DNA of 64,000 nt from Apiosordaria backusii (GCA_030549205.1 JAUKTV010000010.1:1-64000); one strand, 5' to 3'. Positions 24,186 through 35,846 are shown, numbered from the stretch's first letter. Numbers and translations: made by a program. The notes: generated from the letters alone by a model not told the origin.

Positions 24186-25110
24186 GTCTATAGTAATTTA
24201 AGCTTTATTTATAGAAAGCTCTAAGCTTAAGCTTATAAGCCTATAACCTAGTTAAGTATCTTTTAGGCTTATAACCTATTAAAATAGGTATTGCTAATTA
24301 AGGCTTAAAGACTCTATAATTAATACTTATATACTAGCTTACAATATAGTAGAAGTCTTATATACAATACCTATAGTTTAATACTAAAGTATTAAAATAC
24401 AGTACCGTATAAATACTATAGGATAGAAATATAGTAAGTAAACAATTGTATTGTAGTACTAGCCTTTTATAAATCCACTATAATAATCTCTATAATAGGG
24501 TTTGTACTTGACTTCTACTATATATCTACTGACTAACGTACAGTGCCTTATATATCCTAATAGATAAATAGGCTAAAGTACAGTTTAGTTAATCCTGAGG
24601 TTTACTAAGCCCTATAAACCACTTACTAAACCCTCTATAGCTCCAGACCTATGGAGCCTACAGGCTTATAATTTAGTATAGTAATAATATACTTATTTAA
24701 CTATAGGCCTACTAATTCTAGGCCAATTTAGCCAGTCTAATGGTTAACTACAGGTCTTCTAGGCAACTAAGTTAGCGTAGTTTACAACTCTTTAATAATC
24801 GACTTACGGCTATACAAAAGGGCCGCGAAACCCGACACCTTTAACCTAAAGTATAGGTTATTGTAGGGTTAGGGTTAGGCCACTTATACTGCCTATAGTA
24901 GTAGGCCTTAATAGCCTAAATATAAAATTATAGGCAGTTTGGCTTACTGGTTAATAAAATACAAGCCTTTAAATAGCCCTGCAGTAAAGTAAGGTGCTAA
25001 GCAAGTGCCGGATAACTAATAGATAGGCTTTCCCATACTTCCACCACGTAATATAATAGCAGCCACCTACTGTAAACTTAGGCCTCACAGGGACCTAGTT
25101 TAACAACTTT
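24186..25110 (-). repeat. Repeat A, inverted partial copy
   Basis: The reverse complement matches about 1,660-2,475. It includes the telomere-like motif, here GGGTTAGGGTTAGG at 24,866, and the segment around TATCGGGTTTCGCAGCC of unit 1. Parts are less RIP-mutated than unit 1, which suggests a different age or exposure. Confidence 0.65.
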
Positions 25111-26640
25111 TATACTATAATATTTTTTAACTTTATATAAATATCGTTTTATAATTTTTAATAAATCAATATACTATATATTTATAACTTTAGATTTATT
25201 AATAATAATTTCTTTAATATTAAATGTGAGGTTATTTTGTCCTCCTTTTTAAAAGCTTAACTATTTTAATTAAAACATAAAACCTTAAACCTTTATTTTA
25301 TATATTAAGTTTATTTTACTTTTATATTATAAAACTACTTTTATTATTATATAAATTATTATTATATATAAATATAGAACTTAATATTATTTGATAAATA
25401 GTCTTTTATTTCTTTTTAATAGCATTTAATATTAGTATAACTTTTAAAGTATTATATAAATTTAGTGCTTCTAATACTTTAGAAATCTAATAACCTTTTA
25501 TATATAATTTAAATTTATTAATATTTAATAAATTTCCTCTTTAAATTTATTTCTTATATATTTCCATTTTTCTTTAATCGTTAGGGTTAGGGTTATATAT
25601 AGCTTTATTAAACTTTAAGCTATATTGTTTATTAATAAAATTTTATATATAGTTTTTTTTTAAAAGGGTTAGGTTATACATAGGCTTACTAATATATAAT
25701 TTATTTTTAATCTTTAAGGGTTAGGGTTATATATGGGCTTACTAATATAAAATCTTTAATATAAATTATTTTTTGAAAAAGTTTTAATTTTTTTAATTTT
25801 TAAGGGTTAGGGTTATATATAGGTTTATTAATACTAGTATATTCTAGTAACCTGTAATCGTATAAGGGTGTAAGTAGTGCCGTTAGAAAGCCTTTTTTAT
25901 TAGTTTATTAAATATACTCTTTTTATTAATTTTGGGCTTAAAAAAGTCAACGGATTGTACTATTGAAATTTTCAATGGATTGTACCCCCTGTTTTTAAAG
26001 TGGGGCTAAACTTTGTATGGGAATTTCAACGGATTGTACTACAATCCATCAGAGAATAACTGTAAGGCCTATTTAATGGTATTTTTCTTATTACAATAGC
26101 CTTCAATTTCAATATATATATATAAAACCCAGATCTGGATTTTTATTTTGCAGTATATTAAAAAATCCATTTCTTAATATTGAACTGCAGCCCAGTAGTA
26201 TAATATAGTAAAAAGGCCTGTAATTCAATATTCAATATAAAATCACCTACTGGGCTATACCGGCTCTATAGGCCTGCAATTTAATATATATATATAATAA
26301 GATATAATAATAATCGAAAATCCTATTACAGCCTTAAGGCCTAGTTAATATCCTTTATACCATTTTTTAAACTGGCATTAAAATATTATACTACTCTTTA
26401 TTACTTACTTTAAACTGGCATTAAAATAAACTGTCCTCAACCTTTATTAAAATATATTTTCAACTGGCATCAATCTACCTAACTGGTCAGACCTACAGTG
26501 TCCAAATGCCATTATACGTTAAATATAGTAAGTATATTTTAAGCAGATAAATAAAATACAATAAAACAAAAACCCTAACTATATACTAATCGGTTAATAA
26601 ACTGCTAATACTTATTATAAGCCTACTCTAATACCGCAAC
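25111..26640. other. AT-rich flank with spaced telomere-like motifs
   Basis: No gene seen. Four spaced occurrences of a module built on GGGTTAGGGTTATATATAGG occur between about 25,573 and 25,830, one of them shortened. The 12-mer AACGGATTGTAC occurs near 25,959 and 26,030, with a close variant (ATGGATTGTAC) near 25,977. Confidence 0.5.
25573..25830 (+). repeat. Dispersed telomere-like modules
   Basis: (T)TTAGGGTTAGGGTT followed by ATATATAGGCTTACTAATA-like sequence appears at about 25,580, 25,665, 25,717 and 25,802, separated by AT-rich spacers of about 40-75 bp. The hexamer matches the fungal telomere repeat TTAGGG, but each module has only one or two copies. Confidence 0.6.
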
Positions 26641-27144
26641 CTTAAAGCAAAGGAAAAAAGATAACGGTTGTCTAAATATAGGAAGTATAGCAGATACAAA
26701 AGGCAAAACGGCTTATAGCTATTTTTACTAATATCTACTCAATCTAAGACAAATTCAACATTGTTAAAGTAGGCCATACAGCATTTAACAGTTTAAAAGA
26801 TAACCCGTACAGTATATCAAAGTACCGTCAATATATATATTTATAGGTACTATATTTAAAGCGTAATATTGCCTGCTCTATTAAGGAGTTAAAACTGGCC
26901 TAAATAACTGAAAAGGTAGCTAGCCTAGAAAAGAAGCTGGAAGCTGAAAAGACAGCTGCCGAAAAGAAGGTTAAATAAGTTTAAAAAAAAGTCCAAGACT
27001 TTACTAAGAAACCTAAAAAACAAGGTTCGAAATTAAAAGAGACTACAAAGGAGGTTGCAAAGTATCGAAAGTTAAACCAAAATACAATTAAAGTTTTGCA
27101 GAAAATCCTTAAATCAGGAGATCCTTGTATTAGGAAATAAGCAG
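26640..27144 (+). pseudogene. Decayed coiled-coil gene remnant
   Basis: In one plus-strand frame, from about 26,880, a lysine- and glutamate-rich coiled coil is readable (S-L-E-K-K-L-E-A-E-K), then a basic stretch, ending at a TAA near 27,137. The frame is broken by a few TAA or TAG codons, each one C-to-T change from a Gln codon. This is milder RIP than in the island to its left. The shape resembles the basic coiled-coil tail of fungal DNA transposases, but no catalytic part is visible and I do not assign a family. Confidence 0.35.
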
Positions 27145-27450
27145 TAATTGACTTATTTTCTATAATATTGTATATATTGCCTATAATATGCATGTTAGTA
27201 TAATATATATATATAATATACTTGCTATTATATCCGGTTTATACGTTATATCTATTTTGCTATATAATATATGATGTGTCTTGGTATTATGTCCTTTTTG
27301 TACGTCGTGTCTATGCTTATCGAGGAATGTACACAGAAGTCAGGATAGATACACCGGCTTTATTCCTTATAGCGGTGCCAGTTTTTTTGTCCAGGACGTG
27401 ATCTTATGGACAAGAACAAACGGCCTTTGAAGATGGTCGATACAGGGAAC

Positions 27451-27540
27451 AAGAAGAAAACACATCACATTGCAGACAGGGAGAGGGAGAGAGCACAAGA
27501 AGAAAACATATCACATTGCAGACGGGAAGAGGGAGCACAA
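27451..27540. repeat. Tandem duplication of about 45 bp
   Basis: AAGAAGAAAACACATCACAT starting at 27,451 is repeated with few changes from 27,497. Both copies continue TGCAGAC and a purine-rich GAGAGGGA-like end. It lies about 100 bp beyond the stop of the neighbouring minus-strand gene. Confidence 0.7.
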
Positions 27541-27637
27541 AGAACATGACCATTTCATTGTAAAAAAAAAAGATTTAAAAAAAAACTAAACTACCTGCCC
27601 AGGTCGCCAAAGACAACACTGCTGCACCCTTTATGCA

Positions 27638-29359
27638 TTACGACTGGGCCTTTCTTTTCCGATTGGTTGACTTCATGTTCGACAAGGGCCTTGGCTCCAT
27701 CGTCGACTGAGTCCTGGGTAGTGACCCACCATGCTGGTGCGGTGCAGCCGCATTAGGCCTTCGCCCACTGCTCTTTTCAGCTGGCCGTTGGCCTTCTGTA
27801 GACTTGGCCCTTGACGATGAACCAGTCTTGGATGGTACATTGTCATTAGCTTGCCTGTCTCCGGCACCGTTTGGGGACGGATTACGCCCCGCATCCTCTG
27901 GCAGCGGAGAACGCAACAAGAAAGTTTGCCTGAGCTGTTGAGCCTCCCCGCATAGACTGTCCAAACGACTTCTTTTAATCTCAGGCGCGGGTTCATGTTC
28001 TGGCGGCACTGAGACTGATCCGCGTCGAGGCTCGAGAACTGAACGGAACGACTGCTGGCTAGAATCCCTTAGAAAGTCGCCAAAGGCCGAGGTAGCTCCG
28101 GGCTGGGTTCGAGGCAGCCTCTGGGCAGGCGGTTGTGGATCACCACCGGCGGCCAGAACAGGAGTCTTGGGTAGCTGCGGCGGCTGGACTCGAGATTGCT
28201 TGCCAGGCAACTTGCTTGAATCATTGTTGGCCGGACCAGCAGTCTTGTTTGGCTGCATTCCTTGCTGTGCGGGCTGCGTTGATGCCAACGGAGTCTGCGT
28301 GGGGTTGACTGGGGCAGGCTGGGTCTCTGGGAGAGACTCTTGCACTGGCTTAGTTGTCGACTCGGGCAACTTCGCTCCAGACCTTGCCGCCCTTGCCTGC
28401 GCACCTGCCTTCAACAGAGCGGCAACATCATGCGCTCTGTCTCTAAATGCATGTAAGGGCTGACCCGGTTCTGGCGACTGGGCCTTTGCACACTCGACAC
28501 ACGCTTGCTGATACGTCTCTTGATGTACACGAAGGTAGACATAGAAGTACTCCCCTTCCTCGCCGACGTCCCAGTCATCCGTCATGGGAAAAGTTGGCTT
28601 GCCGTCATAGGGGTACCAAACTTGACCGGTTGGCCGAAAGAGTCGAATGAGATCGGGTTCTTCGGCCTGGCGGCGCAGTTTGATGACAGCCAAGCAGCGA
28701 TAATATGTAGGACGCTGACCCTTCTCTTGAAGAACCACCCGGCACAGGTCATGGTGATGGTGAACCGAGGTAGGTGTTTCGATGGTGATCTTGATGCGGA
28801 AGAACCTGGGAGCAAGGAAGCACCGGTCTATCTGCAGCCCTGGCACATTGCCCTCGAACCCGAAGATGCCTTGAAAGTTTTGGTCAAGGTGTGTTTCAAG
28901 CGCCTCGTCTTTATTGGACCAGGAGAGGAGCCCGTTCTCGGCTGGAAGCGGGGGAAAGGAAACACCCTCGGGGATCCCTTCAAGCCACTCAGAGGTCTCG
29001 TTGTACCGGAAGGAGAGCGGCAGCTCAAACAGAGCAGTAAGCTTATGGTGTTGGTCCCAAAGCTTGGCCTGCATCTCGGAGTTTTCTACCAGATCCAGAA
29101 AGGTTGACCCTTCTTTTGCGATCATGGTAGCCATCTCTTCCATTGTGACGGAATCGATGGCAGTTAGCAAAGGCATTGGCTCTATGGCCGCTGCAAGAAG
29201 AAAGGGCATAACCTTTGCTTCATCATTGCCGGCCACCACGCGGCGGACAAGGTCCTCGCGGGCAGCCTGATCCAGGAAGGACATCATGGCCCTTATCAAC
29301 ACCATTGCGCAGGCCAGACCTGATCGTCCGAGCCTGTCAGCGTCCTGAATGTTGAACAT
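27638..29359 (-). CDS. Hypothetical protein, 573 aa, with a Pro/Gln-rich tail
   Basis: A single open frame that I do not recognise. Residues 1-310 have ordinary globular composition, with a possible helical N-terminal segment and a His run (H-H-H-H) near 200. After about residue 310 the protein becomes low-complexity and rich in Pro, Gln, Ser and Thr, and it ends in a basic R-K-R-K motif that could serve nuclear import. No transmembrane segment or signal peptide is evident. The start at 29,359 has an A-rich context; an upstream exon is possible because the antisense side continues open for another 100 bp. It is the first gene right of the repeat island. A long plus-strand frame inside it (28,505-29,107) is a shadow. 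Confidence 0.7.
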   Translation of the reverse strand: MFNIQDADRLGRSGLACAMVLIRAMMSFLDQAAREDLVRRVVAGNDEAKVMPFLLAAAIEPMPLLTAIDSVTMEEMATMIAKEGSTFLDLVENSEMQAKLWDQHHKLTALFELPLSFRYNETSEWLEGIPEGVSFPPLPAENGLLSWSNKDEALETHLDQNFQGIFGFEGNVPGLQIDRCFLAPRFFRIKITIETPTSVHHHHDLCRVVLQEKGQRPTYYRCLAVIKLRRQAEEPDLIRLFRPTGQVWYPYDGKPTFPMTDDWDVGEEGEYFYVYLRVHQETYQQACVECAKAQSPEPGQPLHAFRDRAHDVAALLKAGAQARAARSGAKLPESTTKPVQESLPETQPAPVNPTQTPLASTQPAQQGMQPNKTAGPANNDSSKLPGKQSRVQPPQLPKTPVLAAGGDPQPPAQRLPRTQPGATSAFGDFLRDSSQQSFRSVLEPRRGSVSVPPEHEPAPEIKRSRLDSLCGEAQQLRQTFLLRSPLPEDAGRNPSPNGAGDRQANDNVPSKTGSSSRAKSTEGQRPAEKSSGRRPNAAAPHQHGGSLPRTQSTMEPRPLSNMKSTNRKRKAQS

Positions 29360-30621
29360 TTTTTTTTGTCAAAGGCCCAAAAGACAAAGAGCCAGTGGGA
29401 CCCGCCATCGGCCAGCACGCCTGCAGACGACTGCGTGGCTGCGTTTTCACGCGGTTCGGTCATTGTGAAAATCGTCAACTATGCGCTCGTGAACGCAGAG
29501 TGCCTAGGAAAACGAGTAAAAGTTAGAGAGAAAGTCGAGAGAAAAAAGAACGGAAGGGGAGGGCCTACTTGAGGATTTTCGGTGAGTTGTAAGGAAAAAA
29601 TTTCATTCTGTGGGTGGGAAGCTGGGAATTTCATAAAACTTGCAGAAGCAGGAGCAAACGACGACAAGCAGCGGAAGTGGGGCCACGCAACCAATCTCAT
29701 TGGCCGCATTCATTGTCACTCGGCGCATTGGATCACGGCCAGCAATTGCAGGCTCATTAACAGTGACACTCAAAGTTTTGAATGGCATTGTTGATTTCAT
29801 TGTCAGCCTTGCGGCGATGATGATGTCTAGATATCTTGGCATGGCGTGCTTACTCAGGAGTGACCTCTTGGCACACGGCTGGCATTAATCTAGCTGCACA
29901 TACAAGACTGCCCTATAAGTTATAAGATTTGAGATATAATAATTGTTAGTCGGTAATTCATTGCATAAAGAAGGTAAAAAGTGTCTTATTAATAAGCAAC
30001 GTTACAATAGGTAGAGAGTCAGGGTGGTAGGGAGTCAGGGTGGTAGGGAGTCAGGGTGGTAGGGAGTCAGGGTGGTAGGGAGTCAGGGTGGTAGGGAGTC
30101 AGGGTGGTAGGGAGTCAGGGTGGTAGGGAGTCAGGGTGGTAGGGAGTCAGGGTATTTAGAAGCGAAAGAGTATTTCCAAATTCCGTAGGAGGAAAATAGA
30201 CAGTTGTAGAAAATGCGCATGGCCTGGATTGGGAAATACAAGGTTCGAAAGAATGTTGATAGTACAACGGTTTCGAAATGGATGTGGTCTGTAACCAGAA
30301 AAGAAACCATCAGCAACAACGTCCACCCAAAACCAACAAACAAAGGCCTGGGGCTTTTACGACTGGGCAGCGGGTGGTCTGGGGCATGCAGGTTAGAAGG
30401 GAGACAACAGTTCTTAAAAGATGGAGATTGGGGTAACCAGATGATAAAAGAAATGTCTGCATTGAAGTGTCTTTATTGCTATATCTACTTGTTCAAAGGC
30501 TGACACACTTCCGAAGCTATCCAACCAAGGGGAACAGAAGCAGATGCCATGCCACCTTGTCCAGCGACCTACTCGCCGATGTCACTGAAGCCGCTAAACT
30601 CGGGCTCTGACTCTGCCCTGA
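29360..30621. other. Intergenic, with a minisatellite
   Basis: Apart from the 16-bp minisatellite at 30,012-30,155 I see only short incidental frames here. Confidence 0.5.
30012..30155 (+). repeat. Minisatellite, 16 bp x 9
   Basis: Unit TAGGGAGTCAGGGTGG. Copies 2-8 are identical, the first has one change (GAGAG for GGGAG), and the last ends in TAT. Such uniformity points to recent expansion or ongoing slippage. Confidence 0.95.
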
Positions 30622-32067
30622 TCACAACAGCCTCACCGTCCTGGACAACCCTGGCAGCACCCGGAGAGCATTTGCAGACGCAACCGGGTTTGTGATAGGG
30701 GCTGTGGTAAGAGCAGCGTCCGATGCCGTGGTTGTGGCAGCGGGAGCGGCAACAGTGGCCGCAACTGGTGCAGGAACAGGCCCACGAACAGACCCAAAAA
30801 AAGACCCAGGAACAGACCCAGGAACAGACCCAGGGATAGGCCCAGCGACAGCGGCAGCAGTCGGGGCGGCACCAGAAATAGCATGACCAACGGCTCTGGT
30901 GGCGTTTGTCGTTGAAACCTTGCCCGAGGTTTTGGTGCTGGGGCGACGACCCTTCTTCTCCGAACTAGCCAAAACAGGGATCGGCTTGGCCTTTGTCTTT
31001 GCATTAGACTTTACAACACGACCTGACTTTGTGTCCTTGGCATCCAAGCGCTGTGCTGGAGAACCGCCGGCGGATCTGGTACCCTCCAGTGCATTCTGGT
31101 GGCCAGATGGGACGGTTCCGGAGGGAGGCCCAGCCCCCAAGGTAGAGTTGGCGGCAGAGGATTGCGTAGTCACATTGTTGTGGATCTGCGTGACGCCGCT
31201 GTTGGTGTCCTGGGCCGGCTGAACAGCTTCGCCAGGCTGCAGAGCACCGGCACGCTGCTGAAGCTGGGAACGGGGGAAAGCGGAGAGGTCAAACTCTTTG
31301 TACATATCGATATTGTGTTCTTGGCAGTACTTTTGGAGCGCCCCAGCGACTGTTCTGGCATGCTCCGGATCGGGGAGACTGCCTTGGTTGGTATTCATCT
31401 TGCTTAAACGACGTGAAACTGTGCGAGTCTGGTGTTAGCTGATGGTTCCTGGGGCACAGCAGGTTGAAAAAGTCGCGAGGAGTAGGGATATGTTGGCCTC
31501 GGTGACGAGGCGGCGTCTATGGAAAGCAATACGGTAAGCCCGGGAGTGGTAAATACCTGGTGATCGGCCGGCAGTAGCGTTGGTGTGCTGGACGTTGTAG
31601 ATGGGTTGGACATTGTTCGCAGTGGTTTGGATGGGGTCGGTGGCGGCATGGTCTGCCACCGCGGCCTGATCAGGTTGCCCATTAGGGGCGGAAGACATAG
31701 AAGACACCGAAGCGCTGTCATAATCCGCAGAGTCAGAAGCGTTGTCCAACTCCATGTCGTTGCTGTTGGAGACATCAGCTACAGCGGGTTGGTGGGTGAC
31801 ATTGCCGCCACCGGAGCCAGGAGCAGCAGCGACCGGGGCTTCTGATATGTTGTGGGACGGGTCGAAACCAATGGCGACGGGCTGGGCAGTGATGAAAATC
31901 TTGTCTTTGGCGGTGTACCCTTTTTCGTTGCAGAAGGCTTGAATGGCTCGGCCGATGTCGGCAACGGGAAAGACGCCAAAAAGGCCATCAGTGGTGTGGA
32001 CGGCACAGCCACGGATAGTCGAGACCTTGTGCTCCTTGGCGGAGGTGTTGCCATTGTTTGGCGCCAT
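30622..32067 (-). CDS. Hypothetical protein, 435 aa, two exons
   Basis: Exon 1 is 32,067-31,557 and exon 2 is 31,418-30,622. The 138-nt intron has donor GTATTT, branch GCTAAC and acceptor GCACAG, and joining it restores one frame of 436 codons including the stop. I do not recognise the product. Exon 1 encodes a globular N-terminus of about 70 residues followed by Asp/Ser-rich sequence. Exon 2 encodes a Lys-rich middle and a low-complexity Ala/Pro/Val tail with P-G-S-V repeats (near 30,800-30,850). Left unspliced, the two frames would look like separate genes of 210 and 258 aa. The role is unknown; the composition suggests a disordered, possibly nuclear protein. Confidence 0.65.
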
Positions 32068-33310
32068 TGCAGCTTTGTTCGAAACGTTAGCTGGTGGTTG
32101 GATTGAGAAGGGATGAGATCACAGGGGATTCTTAACTAAACTTTTCTTGGAGTGAGAAAGGATTGTAATGGTAAATATTGCGAAACCGCCGTTTGAAGAA
32201 GCCCAGAGTCTCTGGTGCCCGTGATTGGGAAAAGCCGACGAAAAAGAAAGAAATTTCCCTGCGTGGCAGAGAGAATAGGCAAGAGCAGCATGCAATGTTG
32301 CTGCCAATGCTAGCGCATGTTGCAGACAGGAGGTTTGCCCCACCACAGAACAGAGCCTCAATACTGCATCACCGTCATCTCTTTGTGATAGCATAATTAC
32401 GTCTACAACCAATGGGCGCTCCAAATAAAAGTGAATTATTGTATCAGACAGCCTTCCAAATCGAAATCTCTTTTTCGCAGAGACTTTGGTAGCAGTTTTG
32501 GTGCAATGCAGCACAAACATTGGAGGTTCCAGATGCAGGACTGGAGTCCTTAGTAATTACACCAATCCTGCGTCCGTGCAAAAGAAATGTCTTTGCAACG
32601 CCTGCCATCATTTGGGTGGGGCTAAACAATCGCCAAAAAGCCTGCCTTGATGTTGCTAAGATTTCCAGGGCAGCCGTGCAATACCAACGACATCAGCGGC
32701 GATAATATCAGCGCCAGGCTTCTTCGGCAGGCACAAGAGAAGCGTGTCACGGCAGCGCAATGGGCCAAGTACGTTGAGCTCAAGGCTCATGGAGAGGGTC
32801 TGCACAACTCGATGCACAAGCTGGCTCTTTAAAACTCCGTCATAGTATACCTAGATGATTTGATTGCATCACGGAAGGACCAACGAGCAGCCTCGATATG
32901 TCGTTAATTCTTTTGCTGTAGCTCTTTTTGTGTCTTTACAACCCAATGCCCGTGCATAACGTGATTGTGTGTTTGTTCTAACCCTCTGCCATTTAGGCCA
33001 CAATGCTGCTGCTCGCGGCCTGGCCCTGTAGAACTGTAGCCCCACACTCTGGTTGGAATTTCTTTTCCCCCGCAACAACCGACTCCGTGGCAGCTTTCGC
33101 GATTTTCTCTGCCATCTACTTTCCAACTACCTTGCCAAAAAAAAACCGCTCCAAAAACCAGCGCGACGTCGATTTCGATCCTCCCAGATCAAGATAAACC
33201 AAAGTAAAGTCAAACAAGTAAAGTCAAACAATTCAGTTCGTCCGGGAGTGTCCCAAACCCGGAAAGACGAGAGCCAATAGGTAGCTAACTGTTTGCTTCC
33301 AGCATCAACC
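32068..33310. other. Divergent intergenic region
   Basis: It separates a minus-strand gene from a plus-strand gene and so holds both promoters. Only short frames occur. Between 33,200 and 33,240, TAAAGTCAAACAAGTAAAGT is a short direct repeat just before the next gene. Confidence 0.5.
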
Positions 33311-34354
33311 ATGCCTCCCAAGCGCGAATCCAGACTCCAACGAGTCAAAAAGGTCGTTGTTGTGAAACCGACCTTCGAGCAAAGAAACAAGGTCCACCTG
33401 ACCAAACCCGAAGACTCGTCACTGCTTCTCCTCCAGGACAAAGACGGCGCCATGGCCGGCATCTCGGCTGTTAACCACCACCCTGCGCACAAGCCCGAAG
33501 ACCAGGGGCTTACGGCCCTACCGCACGACAAGCTCGGCCAGGATGCGTATTATGGTGTTCTTAACGGGTCAGAGCTTGGTGTATCCCAGCAGCACGTTCT
33601 GCAAGTCAAGGGACTTTCTCTGGATTATCGTGTCACCCTATCAGTCGTTGTCGAACCCAGTCAGGAGCTCCCCCACGTGCGACAAGGGATTGAGAAGACA
33701 CTCGGTGAGCGGAGTGGGTTCACCACGTTGGCCGGCCCGTCTCCAGCCACGCAAGGCTCGAGCGTTCCGAATAGCAGGCATGCTGTTTTGCCAGAAAATA
33801 ACCCCTTCTTCAACCACCGGGCCCGATTTGACAATAGGGCGAGAAACAACAACCAGCATCATGGCAGAGGCGCCGGCCGGTCTCGCCGGAATCACCACAG
33901 AGGCTCTAGCAATCATCGCACAGATGCCCGAACGGACGACAATCGCCCTCCCCCTCCTCCGAATCGCCAGTCCCATCACAACCGTGTCTCGAAGCCTGCC
34001 AGTCGTTCACATATCGAACGCCCATACAGTCAACAAGCTCTTGGGATCGCCCAAAAAGCAAGGGCTACGACAGAGGAGCAGTTCCTGGGAAATGTCGGGT
34101 ACCAGGCCGCGAATGGAAACGCAATTTACCAGGCCAGACAGACTGGTGCTACCTCCTCAGGTAGTAGCGCCAGTGCTGTTAAACACACCCGTGTCACCGA
34201 TTCTGGTCGTGGCTCACCTGCGACTGGGGCCAACGCGATCGAACTGTCTACTAGCAAACTTGCCACCTCTTCCAGTAGTGCTGCCGAACAGACAGTCCTC
34301 TGCTGCTGTCTCAACAACGAGCATGCTTTGCGCCGGCCACAACAATTACATTGA
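33311..34354 (+). CDS. Hypothetical basic protein, about 347 aa, 3' end uncertain
   Basis: The ATG at 33,311 (CAACC-ATG-CC) is preferred over an in-frame one at 33,293. The N-terminus is Lys/Arg-rich; the centre (about 180-240) is Arg/Asn/His/Gly-rich with a run of prolines, like disordered RNA-binding regions; the end is Ser/Thr/Ala-rich. In the last part a second plus-strand frame, closing at 34,454, reads as more protein-like (acidic N-P-E-D-E-V-D-F-E-T-D), whereas this frame ends in a Cys- and Leu-rich stretch. A missed intron or a frameshift near 34,250-34,330 would join them. I could not find a convincing splice pair. Not recognised. Confidence 0.55.
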   Translation: MPPKRESRLQRVKKVVVVKPTFEQRNKVHLTKPEDSSLLLLQDKDGAMAGISAVNHHPAHKPEDQGLTALPHDKLGQDAYYGVLNGSELGVSQQHVLQVKGLSLDYRVTLSVVVEPSQELPHVRQGIEKTLGERSGFTTLAGPSPATQGSSVPNSRHAVLPENNPFFNHRARFDNRARNNNQHHGRGAGRSRRNHHRGSSNHRTDARTDDNRPPPPPNRQSHHNRVSKPASRSHIERPYSQQALGIAQKARATTEEQFLGNVGYQAANGNAIYQARQTGATSSGSSASAVKHTRVTDSGRGSPATGANAIELSTSKLATSSSSAAEQTVLCCCLNNEHALRRPQQLH

Positions 34355-34454
34355 CAACCCGGAGGACGAGGTAGACTTTGAGACGGACACTGTGATGGGT
34401 AATACCCTTTCTGTGAAGGTGGGAAACCCTGCAGTGGTAGAATTGATTGATTGA

Positions 34455-35846
34455 TCTAAGGAACAAAAGAAAGCTGGGAGCTCGATTGCGCCCAGAACCT
34501 CCCGTCTGCCCACAATTGTTTCATCCTGAAGTCTAGACCCGTGATGCCATTCCCAAGCTCCATTTTGGTGGCGCACTCGACTAAGCGCAGCGTTCTTGGC
34601 ACGCCCCACCTTTTCCTGCTCTACACTTTCAATATCCAATCCAAGCTCCCGTGTTTTCCACCATGTCCATCTCCCATATTTCCAGCTTCTCGATGTCTTG
34701 TGCGGTCTCTGGCGGTGCTCGATCTAGTAAACGGCGGCTTCGGTGGGTGTCGTGAGTTTTATCGAGTCTGGAGATTGCCTCGAGAAAGTTGGTGTGGGTA
34801 CCTTGCGAGCTGTAGCGGAGGTAAACAGGTTGTCGGCTGTTGTGGTAGATGCAGATGAGAAAAGTGTGGTCGACGGCAGCAGTTGCGAGTGCATGTGCAT
34901 GGTGCCGGTTGTGACAGCGCAGCTTCATGCCCTCTCAGAACACCAGCTGGGCCACCCCTTGAGTCTCGACACTGATGAGTCACTCCAGCAGTCTTGTCGC
35001 ACAGAATGAAGTAGACATTGGGTGCATCGACTGCCCTACCGTTCTGCCCTGCCAGGAGCATCAAGCCGCCGCCCAGCACCGCCAGCGCCCATTACCAGCA
35101 CCGCCAGTATTGTCAGCACCGTCGGCATCGGACCAGTCGACACTCACCGGCTAACAGGGCCACAACCCCATCCCCCCGTGTCTAGCATCTTGTGTTCAAA
35201 GGCCTTGTTTGGCCCTCTTGATCTCTTTGTGCGGCCCCGATTCTGCTAACATGCTTGCGTTCCAAAAAGCGTCGCACAAACATTGCCCTCAACACGACTC
35301 CCGTCGATATCGCCGCCTCCACGACAACCTGGAAGTTTCCAGCCCGCCAACCGGCGTCCCATCTTGCGTCACTTACGACATGCCATCCCCCCTCATACCA
35401 GGCCACATCTCTGCCGCCGCAGATCCCCGTTTGACGAGCTCAGCCCTGCACATCGAATCAAGTCACGATCCATGACACGTTCGGGCCATGGACTCCATAA
35501 TACCACCATGATTTTTGGGCCTTGCCCGAGATCCCAGGCATCAGCACCTTTACCGTTGCTAAAAGTCAGTTGACAGAGTCGAGAAAAGGGGATGGAACAT
35601 TGGCATCACTGTACATAGATAGTCACAAAGAATGCAATCGTTTTTTGATATTTCAAGCTACTACACTTTGAATGAATCGTCTTGCCCCAGCGTGACTGTC
35701 ACAGGAATGACGCGCCACATTAGGCCTAATCGGGCTAGCGCGCCCCACTTTCTCAGCTGGGCGCACAAAATAAATACCTGCGACTCTCTCTCTCTTCCGT
35801 TTCTTCCTTTCTTCCACATTCAACAACAGCGTCAAATCGTCTCAAG
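34455..35846. other. About 1.4 kb without a supported gene
   Basis: Several short frames occur on both strands, but none has convincing composition, start context or splice signals. A TATA-like AAATAAATA at about 35,768 and a CT-rich tract (35,780-35,815) precede the next gene and look like its promoter. Confidence 0.45.

Noticed and set aside
28505..29107. 200-codon plus-strand frame inside the 573-aa minus-strand gene
   Set aside because: It follows the codon structure of the opposite strand and has no independent start context or splice signals.
30012..30155. CRISPR-like array
   Set aside because: The 16-bp repeats are directly adjacent with no spacers, and the host is a fungus.
34541..35573. 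Several frames of about 75-105 codons between 34.5 and 35.6 kb
   Set aside because: They overlap on both strands with no clear winner, and none has domain-like sequence or splice sites.
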